A stretch of 64,000 nt of DNA from Pseudomonas viridiflava (lineage in GTDB: Bacteria; Pseudomonadota; Gammaproteobacteria; Pseudomonadales; Pseudomonadaceae): NCBI RefSeq assembly GCF_900573885.1, contig NZ_UPSE01000493.1, positions 372,001-436,000 on the forward strand, read 5' to 3'. Shown here piece by piece: positions 31,683 to 42,210 of the stretch. The translations under genes were made by a program, and so were the position numbers. The notes beneath the pieces are model-generated. The model was not told where the DNA came from. It searched no databases and worked only from the letters and a program-made list of their open reading frames with translations. Each line of letters starts with the position of its first letter. Positions within the stretch are counted from its first letter, which is position 1.

Positions 31683-32234
31683 GTGAACAAGTCGATGCTG
31701 GTTGGTGCGGTGCTGGGCGCGGTAGGTGTTACCGCCGGAGGTGCTGTTGCAACTTACAGCTTGGTGGGTGGCGGTCCTGAGTACGCGCAAGTGCTCGCGG
31801 TGGAACCGATCAACGAAACCATCAAGACCCCACGGCAAGTTTGCAAAGATGTAACCGTCACTCGGCAAAAACCGGTTAAAGATCAACACCAAATCGTCGG
31901 TAGCGTGCTGGGTGCTGTAGCAGGTGGTCTGCTCGGTAACCAGGTTGGCGGCGGTAACGGCAAGAAAATTGCCACCGTAGCGGGTGCTGTTGGCGGCGGT
32001 TATGCCGGCAACAAGGTGCAGGAAAACATGCAGGAAGGTGACACCTACACCACCACGGAAACCAAGTGCAACACGGTAACGGACACCAGCGACAAGCTGG
32101 TCGGCTACAACGTGAAATATCAGTTGAATGACAAGGTTGGTCAGGTACGTATGGATCGTGACCCGGGCAGCCAGATTCCGGTTGATGAAAAAACCGGTCA
32201 GCTGATTCTTGGTCAGAACCAGCCGGTGCAATAA
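31683..32234 (+). CDS. Glycine-zipper (2TM) envelope protein
   Basis: 183 residues. The GTG start is preceded by AGGAGG at good distance. An N-terminal hydrophobic segment (LVGAVLGAVGVTAGGAVATYSL) acts as a signal or anchor. The central glycine zipper GSVLGAVAGGLLGNQVGGG and AGAVGGGYAGNKV resembles the Rickettsia 17-kDa/SlyB type. The C-terminal part has Cys in TTTETKCNTV and a VGYNVKYQLNDKVG strand. It is placed between secF and suhB as in other pseudomonads. Its function is unknown; membrane insertion in the envelope is inferred. Confidence 0.85.
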   Translation: MNKSMLVGAVLGAVGVTAGGAVATYSLVGGGPEYAQVLAVEPINETIKTPRQVCKDVTVTRQKPVKDQHQIVGSVLGAVAGGLLGNQVGGGNGKKIATVAGAVGGGYAGNKVQENMQEGDTYTTTETKCNTVTDTSDKLVGYNVKYQLNDKVGQVRMDRDPGSQIPVDEKTGQLILGQNQPVQ

Positions 32235-32246
32235 ACCGGCAGCCAT

Positions 32247-32275
32247 AAAAAAAGCGCCCCTCGGGGCGCTTTTTT
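32247..32275. terminator. Bidirectional terminator between the glycine-zipper gene and suhB
   Basis: AAAAAAAGCGCCCC, loop TC, GGGGCGCTTTTTTG. A- and T-runs on both sides serve both convergent genes. Confidence 0.92.
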
Positions 32276-32288
32276 GTTGCGGCAACCG

Positions 32289-33104
32289 TTAGCGCTTGTG
32301 GGCAGCGGCCAGGTGCGGCTGGATTGCAGTGAGTACGGCCTTGAAGCATTTAGTGTTGCCGGCGACCACGTGACCCTTCTCGAGGAATTCGTGGCCACCG
32401 GTGAAGTCGCTGACCAGACCGCCTGCTTCCTGAATCAGCAGTACGCCCGCTGCCATGTCCCATTCCGACAGACCGGCTTCCCAGAACGCATCGAAACGGC
32501 CGGCGGCTACGTAGGCCAGGTCCAGGCTGGCAGCGCCAGCGCGGCGGATACCGGCGGTCTGGCCAACCAGGCTGCGGAACATGCCAAGGTAATTGTCGAG
32601 GCTGTCCATCTGGTCGTCACGGAACGGGAAGCCGGTGCCGAGCAGGGCGCCTTCGAGGCTGGTGCGCCCGCTAACGCGCAAGCGGCGACCGTTCAATTGG
32701 GCGCCACGGCCGCGGCTGGCGGTGAATTCTTCCTGGCGAACCGGGTCGAGCACCACAGCGTGTTCCAGGCGGCCTCGGTATTTGCAGGCGATGCTGACCG
32801 CGAAGTGCGGGATGCCACGCAGGAAGTTGGTGGTGCCGTCGAGTGGATCAATGATCCAGAGGTAGTCTTCGCCGTCGCCACTGCCTGGGTGCAGGCCGGT
32901 TTCTTCGCCGAGGATGGCGTGGGTCGGGTAGGCTTTGCGCAGCGCGTTGATGATGCTGGTTTCAGCGGCGCGGTCCACTTCGGACACATAGTCCTTGGCG
33001 TCTTTTTCGTCGACCTTGATGGTGTCCAGGCGCTCGATGGAGCGGAAGATCAGTTCACTGGCGCTGCGGGCGGCGCGCAGCGCGATATTCAGCATAGGCT
33101 GCAT
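32289..33104 (-). CDS. suhB: Inositol-1-monophosphatase family protein SuhB
   Basis: 271 residues. Metal-site motifs: GEETG, the WIIDPLDGTTNFLRGIPHF signature, and the C-terminal SEWDMAAGVLLIQEAGG. It hydrolyses inositol phosphates in vitro. In E. coli it acts in the rRNA antitermination complex and in P. aeruginosa it affects virulence gene control. It diverges from trmJ across about 145 bases. Confidence 0.95.
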   Translation of the reverse strand: MQPMLNIALRAARSASELIFRSIERLDTIKVDEKDAKDYVSEVDRAAETSIINALRKAYPTHAILGEETGLHPGSGDGEDYLWIIDPLDGTTNFLRGIPHFAVSIACKYRGRLEHAVVLDPVRQEEFTASRGRGAQLNGRRLRVSGRTSLEGALLGTGFPFRDDQMDSLDNYLGMFRSLVGQTAGIRRAGAASLDLAYVAAGRFDAFWEAGLSEWDMAAGVLLIQEAGGLVSDFTGGHEFLEKGHVVAGNTKCFKAVLTAIQPHLAAAHKR

Positions 33105-33248
33105 GGAGGGTCACCTGGGTCGTTAAAGAAAGCCGAGCATTCTAACAGAAAACCATAGATGAAGAAGGCCCACCTGGCGTGCGCATGGTGTTTGCACAGG
33201 TGCTTCTGTAAGATTTGCCTCCCTTTGTAGTCCGTGTGAGCGCTTTCG

Positions 33249-34028
33249 TTGCTGGAAAATATCCGCGTCGTTTTGGTCAATACCAGTCATCCCGGCAATA
33301 TCGGCGGTGCCGCGCGGGCGATGAAAAACATGGGCTTGTCGCGCCTGGTGCTGGTCGATCCGCAAGACTTCCCCAGCCATGAGGCCAGTGCGCGGGCGTC
33401 CGGTGCAGATGGCATTCTGGAGGCTGCGCAAGTTGTCGCCACGCTCGAAGAGGCGCTGGTGGGTTGCACGCTGGTGCTGGGCACCAGTGCCCGTGACCGT
33501 CGCATGCCGTGGCCGATGCTTGATCCTCGTGAGTGTGGCGTGCATGCCGTGGAGCGTGCTGGCGAAGGGGGTGAAGTGGCCCTGGTGTTTGGTCGCGAAT
33601 ACGCCGGCCTGACCAACGAAGAGCTGCAGCGCTGTCACTACCATGTGCACATTCCGTCCGACCCGGAGTTCAGCTCGCTTAATCTCGCTGCAGCCGTGCA
33701 AGTGCTCGTTTATGAAGTGCGCATGGCATGGCTTGCGAGTCAGGGGCAAAGCAAGCGCGCGGAAAAAAACGAAGTGGCCTCGCCGCGCAGCGAGCAGTTG
33801 TCGACCATGGACGAGCTGGAGCGGTTCTACGGCCATCTGGAAAGCACCTTGGTGCAAATCGGTTTTCTCGACCCGGAAAACCCCCGGCATCTGATGTCGC
33901 GCTTGCGTCGGCTGTTCGCTCGCAGCGCGGTCAGTCAGTCGGAAATGAATATTCTGCGGGGCATTTTGACCGAGACTCAAAAGGCCGCTCGCGGAGAGCC
34001 ACATAAGCGGAGAAGTGATGATGTTTGA
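33249..34028 (+). CDS. trmJ: tRNA (cytidine/uridine-32-2'-O)-methyltransferase TrmJ
   Basis: 259 residues from a TTG start. SPOUT (knotted) methyltransferase that methylates the 2'-OH of position 32 in several tRNAs. Motif 1 is [23 protein letters not shown], here split around GNIGGAARA; motif 2 is [16 protein letters not shown], and motif 3 is [17 protein letters not shown]. The TTG is taken because the conserved opening [12 protein letters not shown] begins there and no ATG or GTG lies nearby in frame. It overlaps cysE. Confidence 0.92.
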   Translation: MLENIRVVLVNTSHPGNIGGAARAMKNMGLSRLVLVDPQDFPSHEASARASGADGILEAAQVVATLEEALVGCTLVLGTSARDRRMPWPMLDPRECGVHAVERAGEGGEVALVFGREYAGLTNEELQRCHYHVHIPSDPEFSSLNLAAAVQVLVYEVRMAWLASQGQSKRAEKNEVASPRSEQLSTMDELERFYGHLESTLVQIGFLDPENPRHLMSRLRRLFARSAVSQSEMNILRGILTETQKAARGEPHKRRSDDV

Positions 34029-34800
34029 GCGCGTACGAGAAGACATTCAAAGCGTATTCCACCGAGACCCGGCGGCGCGTAACGCTTTTGAAGTTCTGAC
34101 GTGCTACCCGGGTTTGCACGCCATCTGGTTGCATCGCCTGTCCGGCTGGCTATGGCAGGCCGGCTGGAAATGGCTGGCGCGCATGGTCTCCAATTTTGGT
34201 CGCTGGTTGACCGGCATCGAAATTCACCCGGGCGCCAAAATCGGCAAGCGCTTCTTTATCGATCACGGCATGGGCATCGTCATCGGCGAAACCGCCGAGA
34301 TTGGTGACGACGTCACCCTTTATCAGGGCGTAACCCTGGGCGGCACCAGCTGGAACAAAGGCAAGCGCCACCCGACGCTGGAAAACGGCGTGGTGGTGGG
34401 GGCGGGCGCCAAGGTGCTTGGTCCGTTCACGGTTGGCGCCAATGCCAAGGTCGGTTCCAACGCCGTGGTGACCAAGCCGGTGCCCGCCGGTGCAACGGTT
34501 GTCGGCATTCCGGGGCGCATCATCGTCAAGGCCGATGACGAAGCAGAAGCCAAGCGCCAGGCCATCGCCGAAAAGCTCGGGTTCGATGCGTATGGCGTCA
34601 GTCCGGACATGCCCGACCCCGTGGCCAAGGCCATCGGCCAGATGCTCGATCACTTGCAAGCCGTGGATGGTCGTCTGGAAGGCATGTGCTCAGCCCTCAA
34701 GGCGCTGGGCAGCGATTACTGCGCGAAAGAGCTGCCGACTTTGCGTGATGAAGACTTCAACGACGTCTGCAAAGGTCTGGACGACAAGCCGGCCGCCTGA
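34021..34800 (+). CDS. cysE: Serine O-acetyltransferase
   Basis: 259 residues. It acetylates serine with acetyl-CoA, the first step of cysteine synthesis. The left-handed beta-helix hexapeptide region begins at [13 protein letters not shown], and the catalytic His/Asp lie in [33 protein letters not shown] is the conserved loop. Three starts are in frame (GTG 34015, ATG 34018, ATG 34021); the last is chosen because GGAGA at 34009-34013 is then 7 bases away and the family opens MFERxRED. Its product feeds cysteine to the adjacent isc desulfurase. Confidence 0.94.
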   Translation: MFERVREDIQSVFHRDPAARNAFEVLTCYPGLHAIWLHRLSGWLWQAGWKWLARMVSNFGRWLTGIEIHPGAKIGKRFFIDHGMGIVIGETAEIGDDVTLYQGVTLGGTSWNKGKRHPTLENGVVVGAGAKVLGPFTVGANAKVGSNAVVTKPVPAGATVVGIPGRIIVKADDEAEAKRQAIAEKLGFDAYGVSPDMPDPVAKAIGQMLDHLQAVDGRLEGMCSALKALGSDYCAKELPTLRDEDFNDVCKGLDDKPAA

Positions 34801-34875
34801 TGCGCGTCTCCGGGCGATTTTTGCTATGATTCGCGCCCTTCATTTCGCGCAATCCCGAGTGTTTTAATCGGTCTT

Positions 34876-34900
34876 ATAGTTGACCTAAATACTCGGGAAT
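34876..34900 (+). promoter_or_regulatory. IscR type 1 binding site over the iscR promoter
   Basis: The 25-base site beginning ATAGTTGACC and ending ACTCGGGAAT fits the type 1 IscR consensus known from E. coli. The -35 box TTGACC (34880-34885) lies inside it, and the -10 box CATACT (34903-34908) follows after 17 bases. This predicts repression of the operon by [2Fe-2S]-IscR. Confidence 0.88.
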
Positions 34901-34941
34901 AGCATACTTACGGCATATTCAGTGATCTTGCGGTACAAGCC

Positions 34942-35433
34942 ATGCGACTGACTACCAAAGGCCGTTACGCCGTGACCGCCATGCTCGATTTGGCACTTCA
35001 TGCCCAGCATGGTCCGGTTTCTCTGGCGGATATTTCCGAGCGCCAGGGCATTTCCCTGTCCTATCTCGAGCAACTATTCGCCAAATTGCGTCGCGGAAAT
35101 CTGGTTTCCAGTGTGCGTGGTCCCGGTGGCGGATATCAGTTGTCGCGCGATATGGGCGGCATTCAGGTGGTTCAGGTGATCGACGCTGTGAACGAATCCG
35201 TCGATGCCACCCGCTGCCAGGGCTTGAGCGGTTGCCACGATGGCGACACTTGTCTGACCCACCATTTGTGGTCCGACCTGAGCCAGCAAATTCACGAATT
35301 TCTTAGTGGTATCAGCCTGGCCGACCTTGTCACCCGTCATGAGGTGCAAGACATCGCCAGGCGCCAGGATCAGCGTCACTGCTCAGGCAGAACGCCACGC
35401 ATGGATAAAATTGAAGCGTCCGCCATCGATTGA
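34942..35433 (+). CDS. iscR: Iron-sulfur cluster regulator IscR
   Basis: 163 residues, Rrf2 family. The winged helix opens [19 protein letters not shown]; the cluster ligands are the three Cys of [13 protein letters not shown], plus a nearby His. As a cluster protein it represses this operon; the apo form controls other sites. It is the first gene of the isc operon, with its own binding site directly upstream. Confidence 0.97.
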   Translation: MRLTTKGRYAVTAMLDLALHAQHGPVSLADISERQGISLSYLEQLFAKLRRGNLVSSVRGPGGGYQLSRDMGGIQVVQVIDAVNESVDATRCQGLSGCHDGDTCLTHHLWSDLSQQIHEFLSGISLADLVTRHEVQDIARRQDQRHCSGRTPRMDKIEASAID

Positions 35434-35478
35434 GTAGGGCGCCAGGCTGACCGGCCTACACCTGATTAGGAGACATCA

Positions 35479-36693
35479 ATGAAATTGCCGATTTATCTCG
35501 ATTACTCCGCGACCACACCGATTGATCCTCGTGTGGCGCAGAAAATGAGCGAATGCCTGTTGGTCGACGGTAACTTCGGTAACCCGGCCTCGCGCTCCCA
35601 CGTGTTCGGCTGGAAAGCCGAAGAAGCGGTGGAAAACGGTCGCCGTCAGGTGGCTGAGCTGGTGAATGCCGATCCGCGTGAAATCGTCTGGACCTCCGGT
35701 GCCACCGAGTCCGACAACCTGGCCATCAAAGGTGTTGCGCACTTCTACAAGAGCAAGGGCAAACACATCATCACCTCGAAGATCGAGCACAAAGCCGTGC
35801 TGGACACCACGCGCCAGCTTGAGCGCGAAGGCTTCGAAGTGACCTATCTCGACCCGCAGGAAGATGGCCTGATCACCCCGGCCATGATCGAAGCGGTATT
35901 GCGTGAAGACACCATTCTGGTGTCGATCATGCACGTCAATAACGAGATCGGCGTTATCAACGACATCGCCGCCATCGGCGAACTGACGCGCTCGCGCGGC
36001 GTGTTGTTCCACGTCGATGCGGCTCAGTCCACCGGCAAGGTCGATATCGATCTGAGCAAGCTGAAAGTCGATTTGATGTCGTTTTCGGCGCACAAAACCT
36101 ACGGTCCTAAAGGCATCGGCGCGCTGTACGTCAGCCGTAAGCCACGTGTGCGTCTGGAAGCCCAGACCCACGGCGGCGGTCACGAGCGTGGCATGCGTTC
36201 CGGCACACTGGCCACTCACCAGATCGTCGGCATGGGCGAGGCGTTCCGCATCGCCAAAGAAGAAATGGCTCAGGAAAACCAGCGCATTGCCGCCCTGAGC
36301 GAGCGTTTCTTCAAGCAGGTTGATGGTCTGGAAGAGTTGTACGTGAACGGCAGCAGCACTGCCCGCGTGCCGCACAACCTGAACCTGAGCTTCAACTATG
36401 TGGAAGGCGAGTCGCTGATCATGGCCCTCAAAGACCTGGCGGTTTCGTCCGGTTCGGCCTGCACCTCGGCATCCCTCGAGCCTTCGTATGTGTTGCGCGC
36501 TCTGGGCCGCAACGACGAACTGGCACACAGCTCGATCCGTTTCACCTTCGGCCGCTTCACTACCGAAGAAGAAGTTGACTACGCCGCGGCCAAAGTACGC
36601 GAAGCAGTTACCAAGCTGCGCGAACTGTCGCCGCTGTGGGACATGTTTAAAGAAGGTGTCGATATTTCCAAAGTGGAATGGGCGGCACATTAA
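35479..36693 (+). CDS. iscS: Cysteine desulfurase IscS
   Basis: 404 residues, the usual IscS length. PLP enzyme that takes sulfur from cysteine for iron-sulfur clusters and tRNA thiolation. The PLP lysine is in [11 protein letters not shown] and the persulfide cysteine is in the flexible loop [14 protein letters not shown]. The opening [14 protein letters not shown] is diagnostic. TAGGAG precedes the ATG. Confidence 0.98.
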   Translation: MKLPIYLDYSATTPIDPRVAQKMSECLLVDGNFGNPASRSHVFGWKAEEAVENGRRQVAELVNADPREIVWTSGATESDNLAIKGVAHFYKSKGKHIITSKIEHKAVLDTTRQLEREGFEVTYLDPQEDGLITPAMIEAVLREDTILVSIMHVNNEIGVINDIAAIGELTRSRGVLFHVDAAQSTGKVDIDLSKLKVDLMSFSAHKTYGPKGIGALYVSRKPRVRLEAQTHGGGHERGMRSGTLATHQIVGMGEAFRIAKEEMAQENQRIAALSERFFKQVDGLEELYVNGSSTARVPHNLNLSFNYVEGESLIMALKDLAVSSGSACTSASLEPSYVLRALGRNDELAHSSIRFTFGRFTTEEEVDYAAAKVREAVTKLRELSPLWDMFKEGVDISKVEWAAH

Positions 36694-36743
36694 TTAGCTG
36701 CCAGTAAGAGCGGCACCTGCTCCTGATGAGAGAGAAATGAATC

Positions 36744-37130
36744 ATGGCTTATAGCGAAAAGGTCATCGACCACTACGAGAACCCGCGCAACGTCGGCAAG
36801 ATGGACGCGGAAGACCCTGATGTCGGCACCGGCATGGTCGGCGCGCCGGCGTGCGGCGACGTGATGCGTCTGCAGATCAAGGTAAACGAGCAGGGCGTAA
36901 TTGAAGACGCCAAGTTCAAAACCTACGGCTGCGGTTCGGCTATCGCCTCCAGTTCCCTCGCCACCGAGTGGATGAAGGGCAAAACCCTGGATGAAGCCGA
37001 AACCATCAAGAACACGCAGCTGGCTGAAGAGCTTGCTCTGCCGCCGGTGAAGATCCACTGCTCGGTACTCGCCGAAGACGCCATCAAGGCGGCCGTTCGC
37101 GACTACAAGCAGAAGAAAGGCCTGCTCTAA
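36744..37130 (+). CDS. iscU: Iron-sulfur scaffold protein IscU
   Basis: 128 residues. The three cluster cysteines are in GAPACGDVMRL, TYGCGSAIASSS and KIHCSVLAEDAI. The HscA-binding motif LPPVK precedes the third cysteine. It assembles [2Fe-2S]/[4Fe-4S] clusters with sulfur from IscS. Confidence 0.98.
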   Translation: MAYSEKVIDHYENPRNVGKMDAEDPDVGTGMVGAPACGDVMRLQIKVNEQGVIEDAKFKTYGCGSAIASSSLATEWMKGKTLDEAETIKNTQLAEELALPPVKIHCSVLAEDAIKAAVRDYKQKKGLL

Positions 37131-37160
37131 CCAGCAGTCGTTTGCGACTAAGGAGTTCTC

Positions 37161-37484
37161 ATGGCTATCAGCATGACCGAAGCGGCGGCCCAACACGTAC
37201 GCCGCTCCCTCGACGGGCGTGGCAAAGGTGACGGTATTCGCCTGGGTGTTCGCACCACCGGCTGCTCGGGCCTGGCCTACGTCCTGGAGTTTGTCGACGA
37301 AGCACAAAGCGAAGATCAGGTGTTCGAGAGTCACGGCGTGAAAGTGATCATCGACCCGAAAAGCCTGGTGTACCTCGACGGCACTGAACTGGACTTCGTC
37401 AAAGAAGGTTTGAACGAAGGCTTCAAGTTCAACAACCCCAACGTGCGCGGCGAATGTGGCTGCGGCGAGAGCTTCAACATCTGA
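37161..37484 (+). CDS. iscA: A-type iron-sulfur carrier IscA
   Basis: 107 residues. The three ligands are Cys in [11 protein letters not shown] and the pair in GECGCGESF near the C-terminus. It delivers clusters to apo-targets. AAGGAG precedes the ATG. Confidence 0.97.
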   Translation: MAISMTEAAAQHVRRSLDGRGKGDGIRLGVRTTGCSGLAYVLEFVDEAQSEDQVFESHGVKVIIDPKSLVYLDGTELDFVKEGLNEGFKFNNPNVRGECGCGESFNI

Positions 37485-37492
37485 GGCTGGCT

Positions 37493-38014
37493 GTGGGCAC
37501 CCCTTGTCACTTTGCATTGTTTGATTTGCAACCCAGCTTCCGTCTGGATCTTGAGCAGCTGGCTACGCGGTATCGCGAGCTGGCGCGCGGCGTGCACCCC
37601 GACCGTTTTGCCGACGCCCCCGAGCGCGAGCAACGGTTGGCGCTTGAGCATTCGGCGAGTCTCAACGAGGCCTACCAGACGCTGAAAAGCGCGCCGAAAC
37701 GTGCGCGTTATCTGTTGGCGTTGCGCGGTCACGAGCTTCCCCTGGAAGTCACCGTGCAGGACCCCGAGTTTCTCATGCAGCAAATGCAGTGGCGCGAGGA
37801 GCTCGAAGACTTGCAAGACAGCGCCGATCTGGCCGGTGTCGCCACCTTCAAGCGTCGTTTGAAGGCTGCTCAGGATGAGCTCAACGACCGTTTCGCCGCG
37901 TGTTGGGATGAGACTGCGCGCATCGACGAGGCCGAGCGCCTGGTTCGCCGCATGCAGTTCCTCGACAAGCTCAGCTACGAAGTGCGCCAGTTGGAAGAGC
38001 GCCTCGACGATTAA
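37493..38014 (+). CDS. hscB: J-domain co-chaperone HscB
   Basis: 173 residues. It has an N-terminal J domain with HPDRF in the loop and [21 protein letters not shown], followed by a C-terminal three-helix bundle that binds IscU. A GTG start at 37493, 8 bases after the iscA stop, gives the family's usual length; a possible ATG at 37454 lies inside iscA. It stimulates the HscA ATPase. Confidence 0.95.
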   Translation: MGTPCHFALFDLQPSFRLDLEQLATRYRELARGVHPDRFADAPEREQRLALEHSASLNEAYQTLKSAPKRARYLLALRGHELPLEVTVQDPEFLMQQMQWREELEDLQDSADLAGVATFKRRLKAAQDELNDRFAACWDETARIDEAERLVRRMQFLDKLSYEVRQLEERLDD

Positions 38015-38055
38015 TTCCGCGCCGCCCAGGCGGCGCGCCTGATGCGCAGACAAGC

Positions 38056-39921
38056 ATGGCATTACTGCAGATCGCTGAACCCGGGCAAAGCCCGCAACCG
38101 CATCAACGGCGTCTGGCCGTTGGTATCGACCTGGGCACTACCAATTCGTTGGTAGCAGCCTTGCGCAGTGGCGTTTCCGAGCCAATCGCCGACGCCGATG
38201 GCGAGGTGATTTTGCCGTCCGCTGTGCGCTATCACGGTGATCATGTCGAAGTAGGGCGCTCGGCCAAGACCGCTGCGGCCAGCGACCCCTTCAATACCGT
38301 GTTGTCGGTGAAGCGCCTTATGGGGCGCGGCCTGGCAGACGTGAAACAGCTTGGCGAGCAGTTGCCTTACCGGTTTGTCGGCGGTGAGTCGCATATGCCG
38401 TTTATCGAGACGGTGCAGGGCGCGAAAAGTCCGGTGGAAGTGTCGGCCGAGATTCTGAAGGTTCTGCGTGCGCGAGCCGAAGCGGCCCTGGGCGGCGACC
38501 TTGTTGGTGCGGTGATTACCGTTCCCGCCTACTTCGACGACGCACAGCGTCAAGCGACCAAAGATGCGGCCCGCCTGGCTGGTCTCAACGTACTGCGTTT
38601 GCTCAATGAGCCCACCGCCGCGGCTGTGGCCTATGGCCTCGACCAGAAAGCCGAAGGCGTCGTCGCTATTTATGACCTGGGCGGGGGCACCTTTGATATT
38701 TCGATTCTGCGCCTGACTGGCGGCGTGTTCGAAGTGCTCGCCACTGGCGGCGATACCGCCCTGGGTGGCGACGATTTCGACCATGCGATTGCCGGCTGGA
38801 TTGTCGAGCAGGCGGGCCTCTCCAGCGATATCGCACCCGGTGAGCAGCGCGGTTTGTTGCAGGCCGCTTGTGCCGCCAAAGAAGCGCTTACAGACGCCGA
38901 TTCCGTAGCCGTCAGCTTTGGCGCGTGGAATGGTGAACTGTCGCGCGTCCATTTCGACAGCCTCATCGAGCCGATGCTGCAGCGCAGCCTCAAAGCGTGC
39001 CGCCGTGCGGTGCGTGATGCGAGCATCGAAGTGGATGAAGTCAAGGCCGTGGTCATGGTCGGCGGTTCAACTCGCGTGCCGCGTGTACGCACGGTGGTGG
39101 GCGAGCTGTTTGGCCGCACGCCGCTGACCGATATCGACCCGGACCAAGTGGTGGCCATCGGCGCCGCGATTCAGGCTGATACGTTAGCCGGCAACAAACG
39201 CAATGGCGAAGAGCTGCTGTTGCTGGACGTCATTCCGCTGTCCCTGGGGCTGGAAACCATGGGCGGCTTGATGGAGAAAGTCATTCCGCGCAACACCACG
39301 ATTCCAGTGGCCCGCGCGCAAGACTTCACCACTTATAAAGACGGCCAGACGGCCATGATGATTCATGTGCTGCAAGGCGAGCGCGAACTGATCAGCGACT
39401 GCCGTTCCCTGGCTCGCTTCGAGCTGCGCGGCATTCCTGCAATGGTGGCGGGTGCGGCGAAAATTCGCGTGACCTTCCAGGTCGATGCCGATGGATTGCT
39501 CAGCGTTGCCGCACGGGAGCTGGCGTCGGGTGTTGAAGCCAGCATTCAGGTGAAACCGTCTTACGGGCTCACCGACGGCGAAATCGCCCGCATGCTTCAG
39601 GACTCGTTCCAGAACGCCGGGGATGACAAGGTCGCCCGCGTGTTGCGTGAGCAACAAGTGGATGCGCAGCGCTTGATCGAGGCCGTTCAGGCCGCGCTGG
39701 AAGCGGACGGCGAGCGCTTGCTCGACGCAGAAGAGCGCATGGTCATCGACCTGCAACTGCAAGAATTGAGTGACTTGATGAAAGGCTCGGATGGGTATGC
39801 CATCGAGCAGCAGACCAAGCGTTTGTCGCAGGTCACTGACGCCTTTGCTGCCCGTCGCCTGGACTCGACGGTAAAAGCCGCGTTGGCGGGGCGCAATCTG
39901 AACGAAATCGAGGACAACTGA
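38056..39921 (+). CDS. hscA: Hsp70-type chaperone HscA
   Basis: 621 residues. The nucleotide-binding domain has [47 protein letters not shown] and [12 protein letters not shown]. The substrate domain starts after [18 protein letters not shown]. It recognises LPPVK of IscU and drives cluster transfer. The stop overlaps the ATG of fdx (ATGATG). Confidence 0.97.
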   Translation: MALLQIAEPGQSPQPHQRRLAVGIDLGTTNSLVAALRSGVSEPIADADGEVILPSAVRYHGDHVEVGRSAKTAAASDPFNTVLSVKRLMGRGLADVKQLGEQLPYRFVGGESHMPFIETVQGAKSPVEVSAEILKVLRARAEAALGGDLVGAVITVPAYFDDAQRQATKDAARLAGLNVLRLLNEPTAAAVAYGLDQKAEGVVAIYDLGGGTFDISILRLTGGVFEVLATGGDTALGGDDFDHAIAGWIVEQAGLSSDIAPGEQRGLLQAACAAKEALTDADSVAVSFGAWNGELSRVHFDSLIEPMLQRSLKACRRAVRDASIEVDEVKAVVMVGGSTRVPRVRTVVGELFGRTPLTDIDPDQVVAIGAAIQADTLAGNKRNGEELLLLDVIPLSLGLETMGGLMEKVIPRNTTIPVARAQDFTTYKDGQTAMMIHVLQGERELISDCRSLARFELRGIPAMVAGAAKIRVTFQVDADGLLSVAARELASGVEASIQVKPSYGLTDGEIARMLQDSFQNAGDDKVARVLREQQVDAQRLIEAVQAALEADGERLLDAEERMVIDLQLQELSDLMKGSDGYAIEQQTKRLSQVTDAFAARRLDSTVKAALAGRNLNEIEDN

Positions 39922-40262
39922 TGCCGCAGGTCATTTTTCTGCCCCACCCGAAATTCTGCCCTGAGGGCATGGTTGTCGAGGCTGAGCCGGGTACGTCCAT
40001 TCTGGACCTGGCGCACGAGCACCATATTGAAATGGAAAGCGCATGCGGCGGCGTTTGCGCCTGCACCACCTGCCATTGCATCGTGCGTGAAGGGTTCGAT
40101 TCGCTGGAAGAGGCGGACGAACTCGAGGAAGATTTTCTCGATCGTGCGTGGGGCCTTGAGGCTCAGTCGCGCCTGGCCTGTCAGGCTATCGTGGGTACTG
40201 AAGACATCACCGTCGAAATTCCGAAATACTCGCTCAACCACGCTGCCGAAGCGCCCCATTGA
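39921..40262 (+). CDS. fdx: [2Fe-2S] ferredoxin of the Isc system
   Basis: 113 residues. The ligands are in the CGGVCACTTCHC segment (Cys-x5-Cys-x2-Cys type) and in SRLACQAIVG. It supplies electrons for cluster assembly. The start shares a base with the hscA stop. Confidence 0.97.
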   Translation: MPQVIFLPHPKFCPEGMVVEAEPGTSILDLAHEHHIEMESACGGVCACTTCHCIVREGFDSLEEADELEEDFLDRAWGLEAQSRLACQAIVGTEDITVEIPKYSLNHAAEAPH

Positions 40263-40276
40263 TTCAAGGAAATGTC

Positions 40277-40477
40277 ATGAGTCTGAAGTGGACTGATGTA
40301 CTGGAAATTGCGATTCAGCTGGCTGACAGCAAGCCCGACGTTGATCCGCGTTACATCAATTTCGTCGACCTCCAGCGCTGGGTCATCGCGCTGCCTGAGT
40401 TCAGCGACGATCCGAAACGTGGCGGTGAGAAAGTATTGGAGGCCATTCAGGCGGCGTGGATCGAAGAAGCCGACTGA
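40277..40477 (+). CDS. iscX: Isc accessory protein IscX
   Basis: 66 residues, acidic. It opens MSLKWTDVLEIAIQL, then DVDPRYINFVDLQRWV and LPEF, all family hallmarks. It binds IscS and iron and is thought to tune cluster assembly. The ATG at 40277 is preceded by AAGGAA; an in-frame ATT/ATG extension to 40259 overlaps fdx and has no support. It is the last gene of the isc operon. Confidence 0.95.
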   Translation: MSLKWTDVLEIAIQLADSKPDVDPRYINFVDLQRWVIALPEFSDDPKRGGEKVLEAIQAAWIEEAD

Positions 40478-40532
40478 ATTCACCTCGGTCTGGCGCACCA
40501 CGGCTGGGCGCCAGCCCTACGCATTTAACAGG

Positions 40533-40561
40533 AACCCGCGTATAATTCGCGGGTTTAATTT
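40533..40561 (+). terminator. isc operon terminator carrying the ndk -10 box in its loop
   Basis: AACCCGCG (40533-40540) pairs with CGCGGGTT (40548-40555), followed by TAATTTTT. The 7-base loop is TATAATT, so a consensus TATAAT sits at 40541-40546. A weak -35 (TACGCA, 40518-40523) lies 17 bases upstream. The ndk start is 47 bases beyond. Confidence 0.7.
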
Positions 40562-40592
40562 TTGGCTTAACTCATAGTTTCTGGAGCTTCAC

Positions 40593-41024
40593 ATGGCTGT
40601 TCAACGTACTTTCTCCATCATCAAGCCCGACGCCGTTGCTAAAAACGTAATCGGCGAAATCGTTACCCGTTTCGAAAAAGCCGGCCTGCGCGTCGTTGCT
40701 TCGAAAATGAAACAGCTGTCCAAAGCCGAAGCTGAAGGCTTCTACGCTGAGCACAGCGCCCGTGGCTTCTTCGGCGAACTGGTTGCTTTCATGATCTCCG
40801 GCCCGGTTGTTGTTCAGGTTCTGGAAGGCGAAGACGCCATTGCCAAAAACCGCGAACTGATGGGCGCTACCAACCCTAAAGAAGCTGCTGCCGGCACCAT
40901 CCGCGCTGACTTCGCCGATTCGATCGACGCCAACGCCGTTCACGGTTCGGACTCCGAAGCCGCTGCTGCTCGCGAAATTTCGTACTTCTTCGCTGCAACC
41001 GAAGTAACTGCACGTACTCGCTGA
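40593..41024 (+). CDS. ndk: Nucleoside diphosphate kinase
   Basis: 143 residues. It moves gamma-phosphate between nucleotides through a phosphohistidine, the His in NAVHGSDS. The opening is [15 protein letters not shown]. In Pseudomonas it also affects GTP supply for polysaccharide synthesis. A promoter-like TATAAT lies in the preceding terminator loop, so it may be expressed apart from isc. Confidence 0.98.
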   Translation: MAVQRTFSIIKPDAVAKNVIGEIVTRFEKAGLRVVASKMKQLSKAEAEGFYAEHSARGFFGELVAFMISGPVVVQVLEGEDAIAKNRELMGATNPKEAAAGTIRADFADSIDANAVHGSDSEAAAAREISYFFAATEVTARTR

Positions 41025-41049
41025 TCAGCGAACGGGCGAGGGTGAAGAC

Positions 41050-42198
41050 ATGACTGAAGCTACCGGCAAAATCAATCTCCTGGGTCTGACCCAGCCTGAG
41101 ATGGAACAATTCTTCGACTCTATCGGGGAGAAGCGTTTTCGTGCCGGTCAGGTGATGAAGTGGATTCACCACTTTGGCGTCGATAATTTCGCCGCCATGA
41201 CCAATGTCGGCAAGGTCTTGCGCGAAAAGCTCGAGGCCCGTGCCGAGATTCGTGGGCCGGAGGTGGTGAGTGAAGACATCTCCACCGACGGCACCCGTAA
41301 GTGGGTTGTGCGTGTGGCGTCCGGCAGCTGTGTCGAGACCGTATACATTCCCCAGGGCAGTCGCGGCACCCTCTGCGTTTCGTCGCAGGCCGGTTGTGCG
41401 CTGGACTGCAGTTTCTGCTCCACCGGTAAACAAGGTTTCAACAGCGATCTGACGGCGGCCGAAATCATCGGCCAAGTGTGGATCGCCAACAAATCGTTCG
41501 GCAGTGTGCCGGCGAAAATTGATCGCGCCATCACCAACGTGGTGATGATGGGCATGGGCGAGCCGCTGCTGAACTTCGACAACGTGGTCGCCGCCATGCA
41601 TCTGATGATGGATGACCTTGGCTACGGCATTTCCAAGCGCAAGGTGACGTTGTCCACCTCTGGCGTGGTGCCGATGATCGACAAGCTCGGCGAAGTCATC
41701 GACGTATCCCTGGCCCTGTCGCTGCATGCGCCTAACGATGCGCTGCGCAACACACTCGTGCCGATCAACAAGAAGTATCCTCTGGCAATGCTGCTCGCTG
41801 CGTGCAAGCGCTACGTGGCACGCCTTGGCGAGAAACGCGTGCTGACCATCGAGTACACGTTGCTCAAAGACGTGAACGACCGCACCGAACATGCCGAGGA
41901 AATGATCGAGTTGCTCAAGGACATTCCTTGCAAGATCAACCTGATTCCGTTCAACCCGTTCCCCCATTCCGGTTACGAGCGGCCCAGCAACAACAGCATT
42001 CGCCGCTTCCAGGACCTGCTGTATAAAGCAGGGCACAACGTAACCGTGCGCACTACGCGCGGGGAAGACATCGATGCCGCCTGCGGGCAACTCGTTGGCC
42101 AGGTCATGGACCGTACCCGCCGTAGCGAGCGCTACATCGCGGTGCGCCAGCTGAGCAACGAGGCTGACGCTCCACGTACCGCTGCAAACCGAACCTAA
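41050..42198 (+). CDS. rlmN: 23S rRNA/tRNA adenine-C2 methyltransferase RlmN
   Basis: 382 residues, radical-SAM enzyme that methylates A2503 of 23S rRNA and A37 of some tRNAs. The cluster motif is CALDCSFC (Cys-x3-Cys-x2-Cys). The C-terminal catalytic cysteine is in the DIDAACGQL stretch and the partner cysteine is in the N-terminal domain. It needs a [4Fe-4S] cluster, which the isc products upstream supply. Confidence 0.96.
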   Translation: MTEATGKINLLGLTQPEMEQFFDSIGEKRFRAGQVMKWIHHFGVDNFAAMTNVGKVLREKLEARAEIRGPEVVSEDISTDGTRKWVVRVASGSCVETVYIPQGSRGTLCVSSQAGCALDCSFCSTGKQGFNSDLTAAEIIGQVWIANKSFGSVPAKIDRAITNVVMMGMGEPLLNFDNVVAAMHLMMDDLGYGISKRKVTLSTSGVVPMIDKLGEVIDVSLALSLHAPNDALRNTLVPINKKYPLAMLLAACKRYVARLGEKRVLTIEYTLLKDVNDRTEHAEEMIELLKDIPCKINLIPFNPFPHSGYERPSNNSIRRFQDLLYKAGHNVTVRTTRGEDIDAACGQLVGQVMDRTRRSERYIAVRQLSNEADAPRTAANRT

Positions 42199-42210
42199 GG
42201 TAGGACACCT

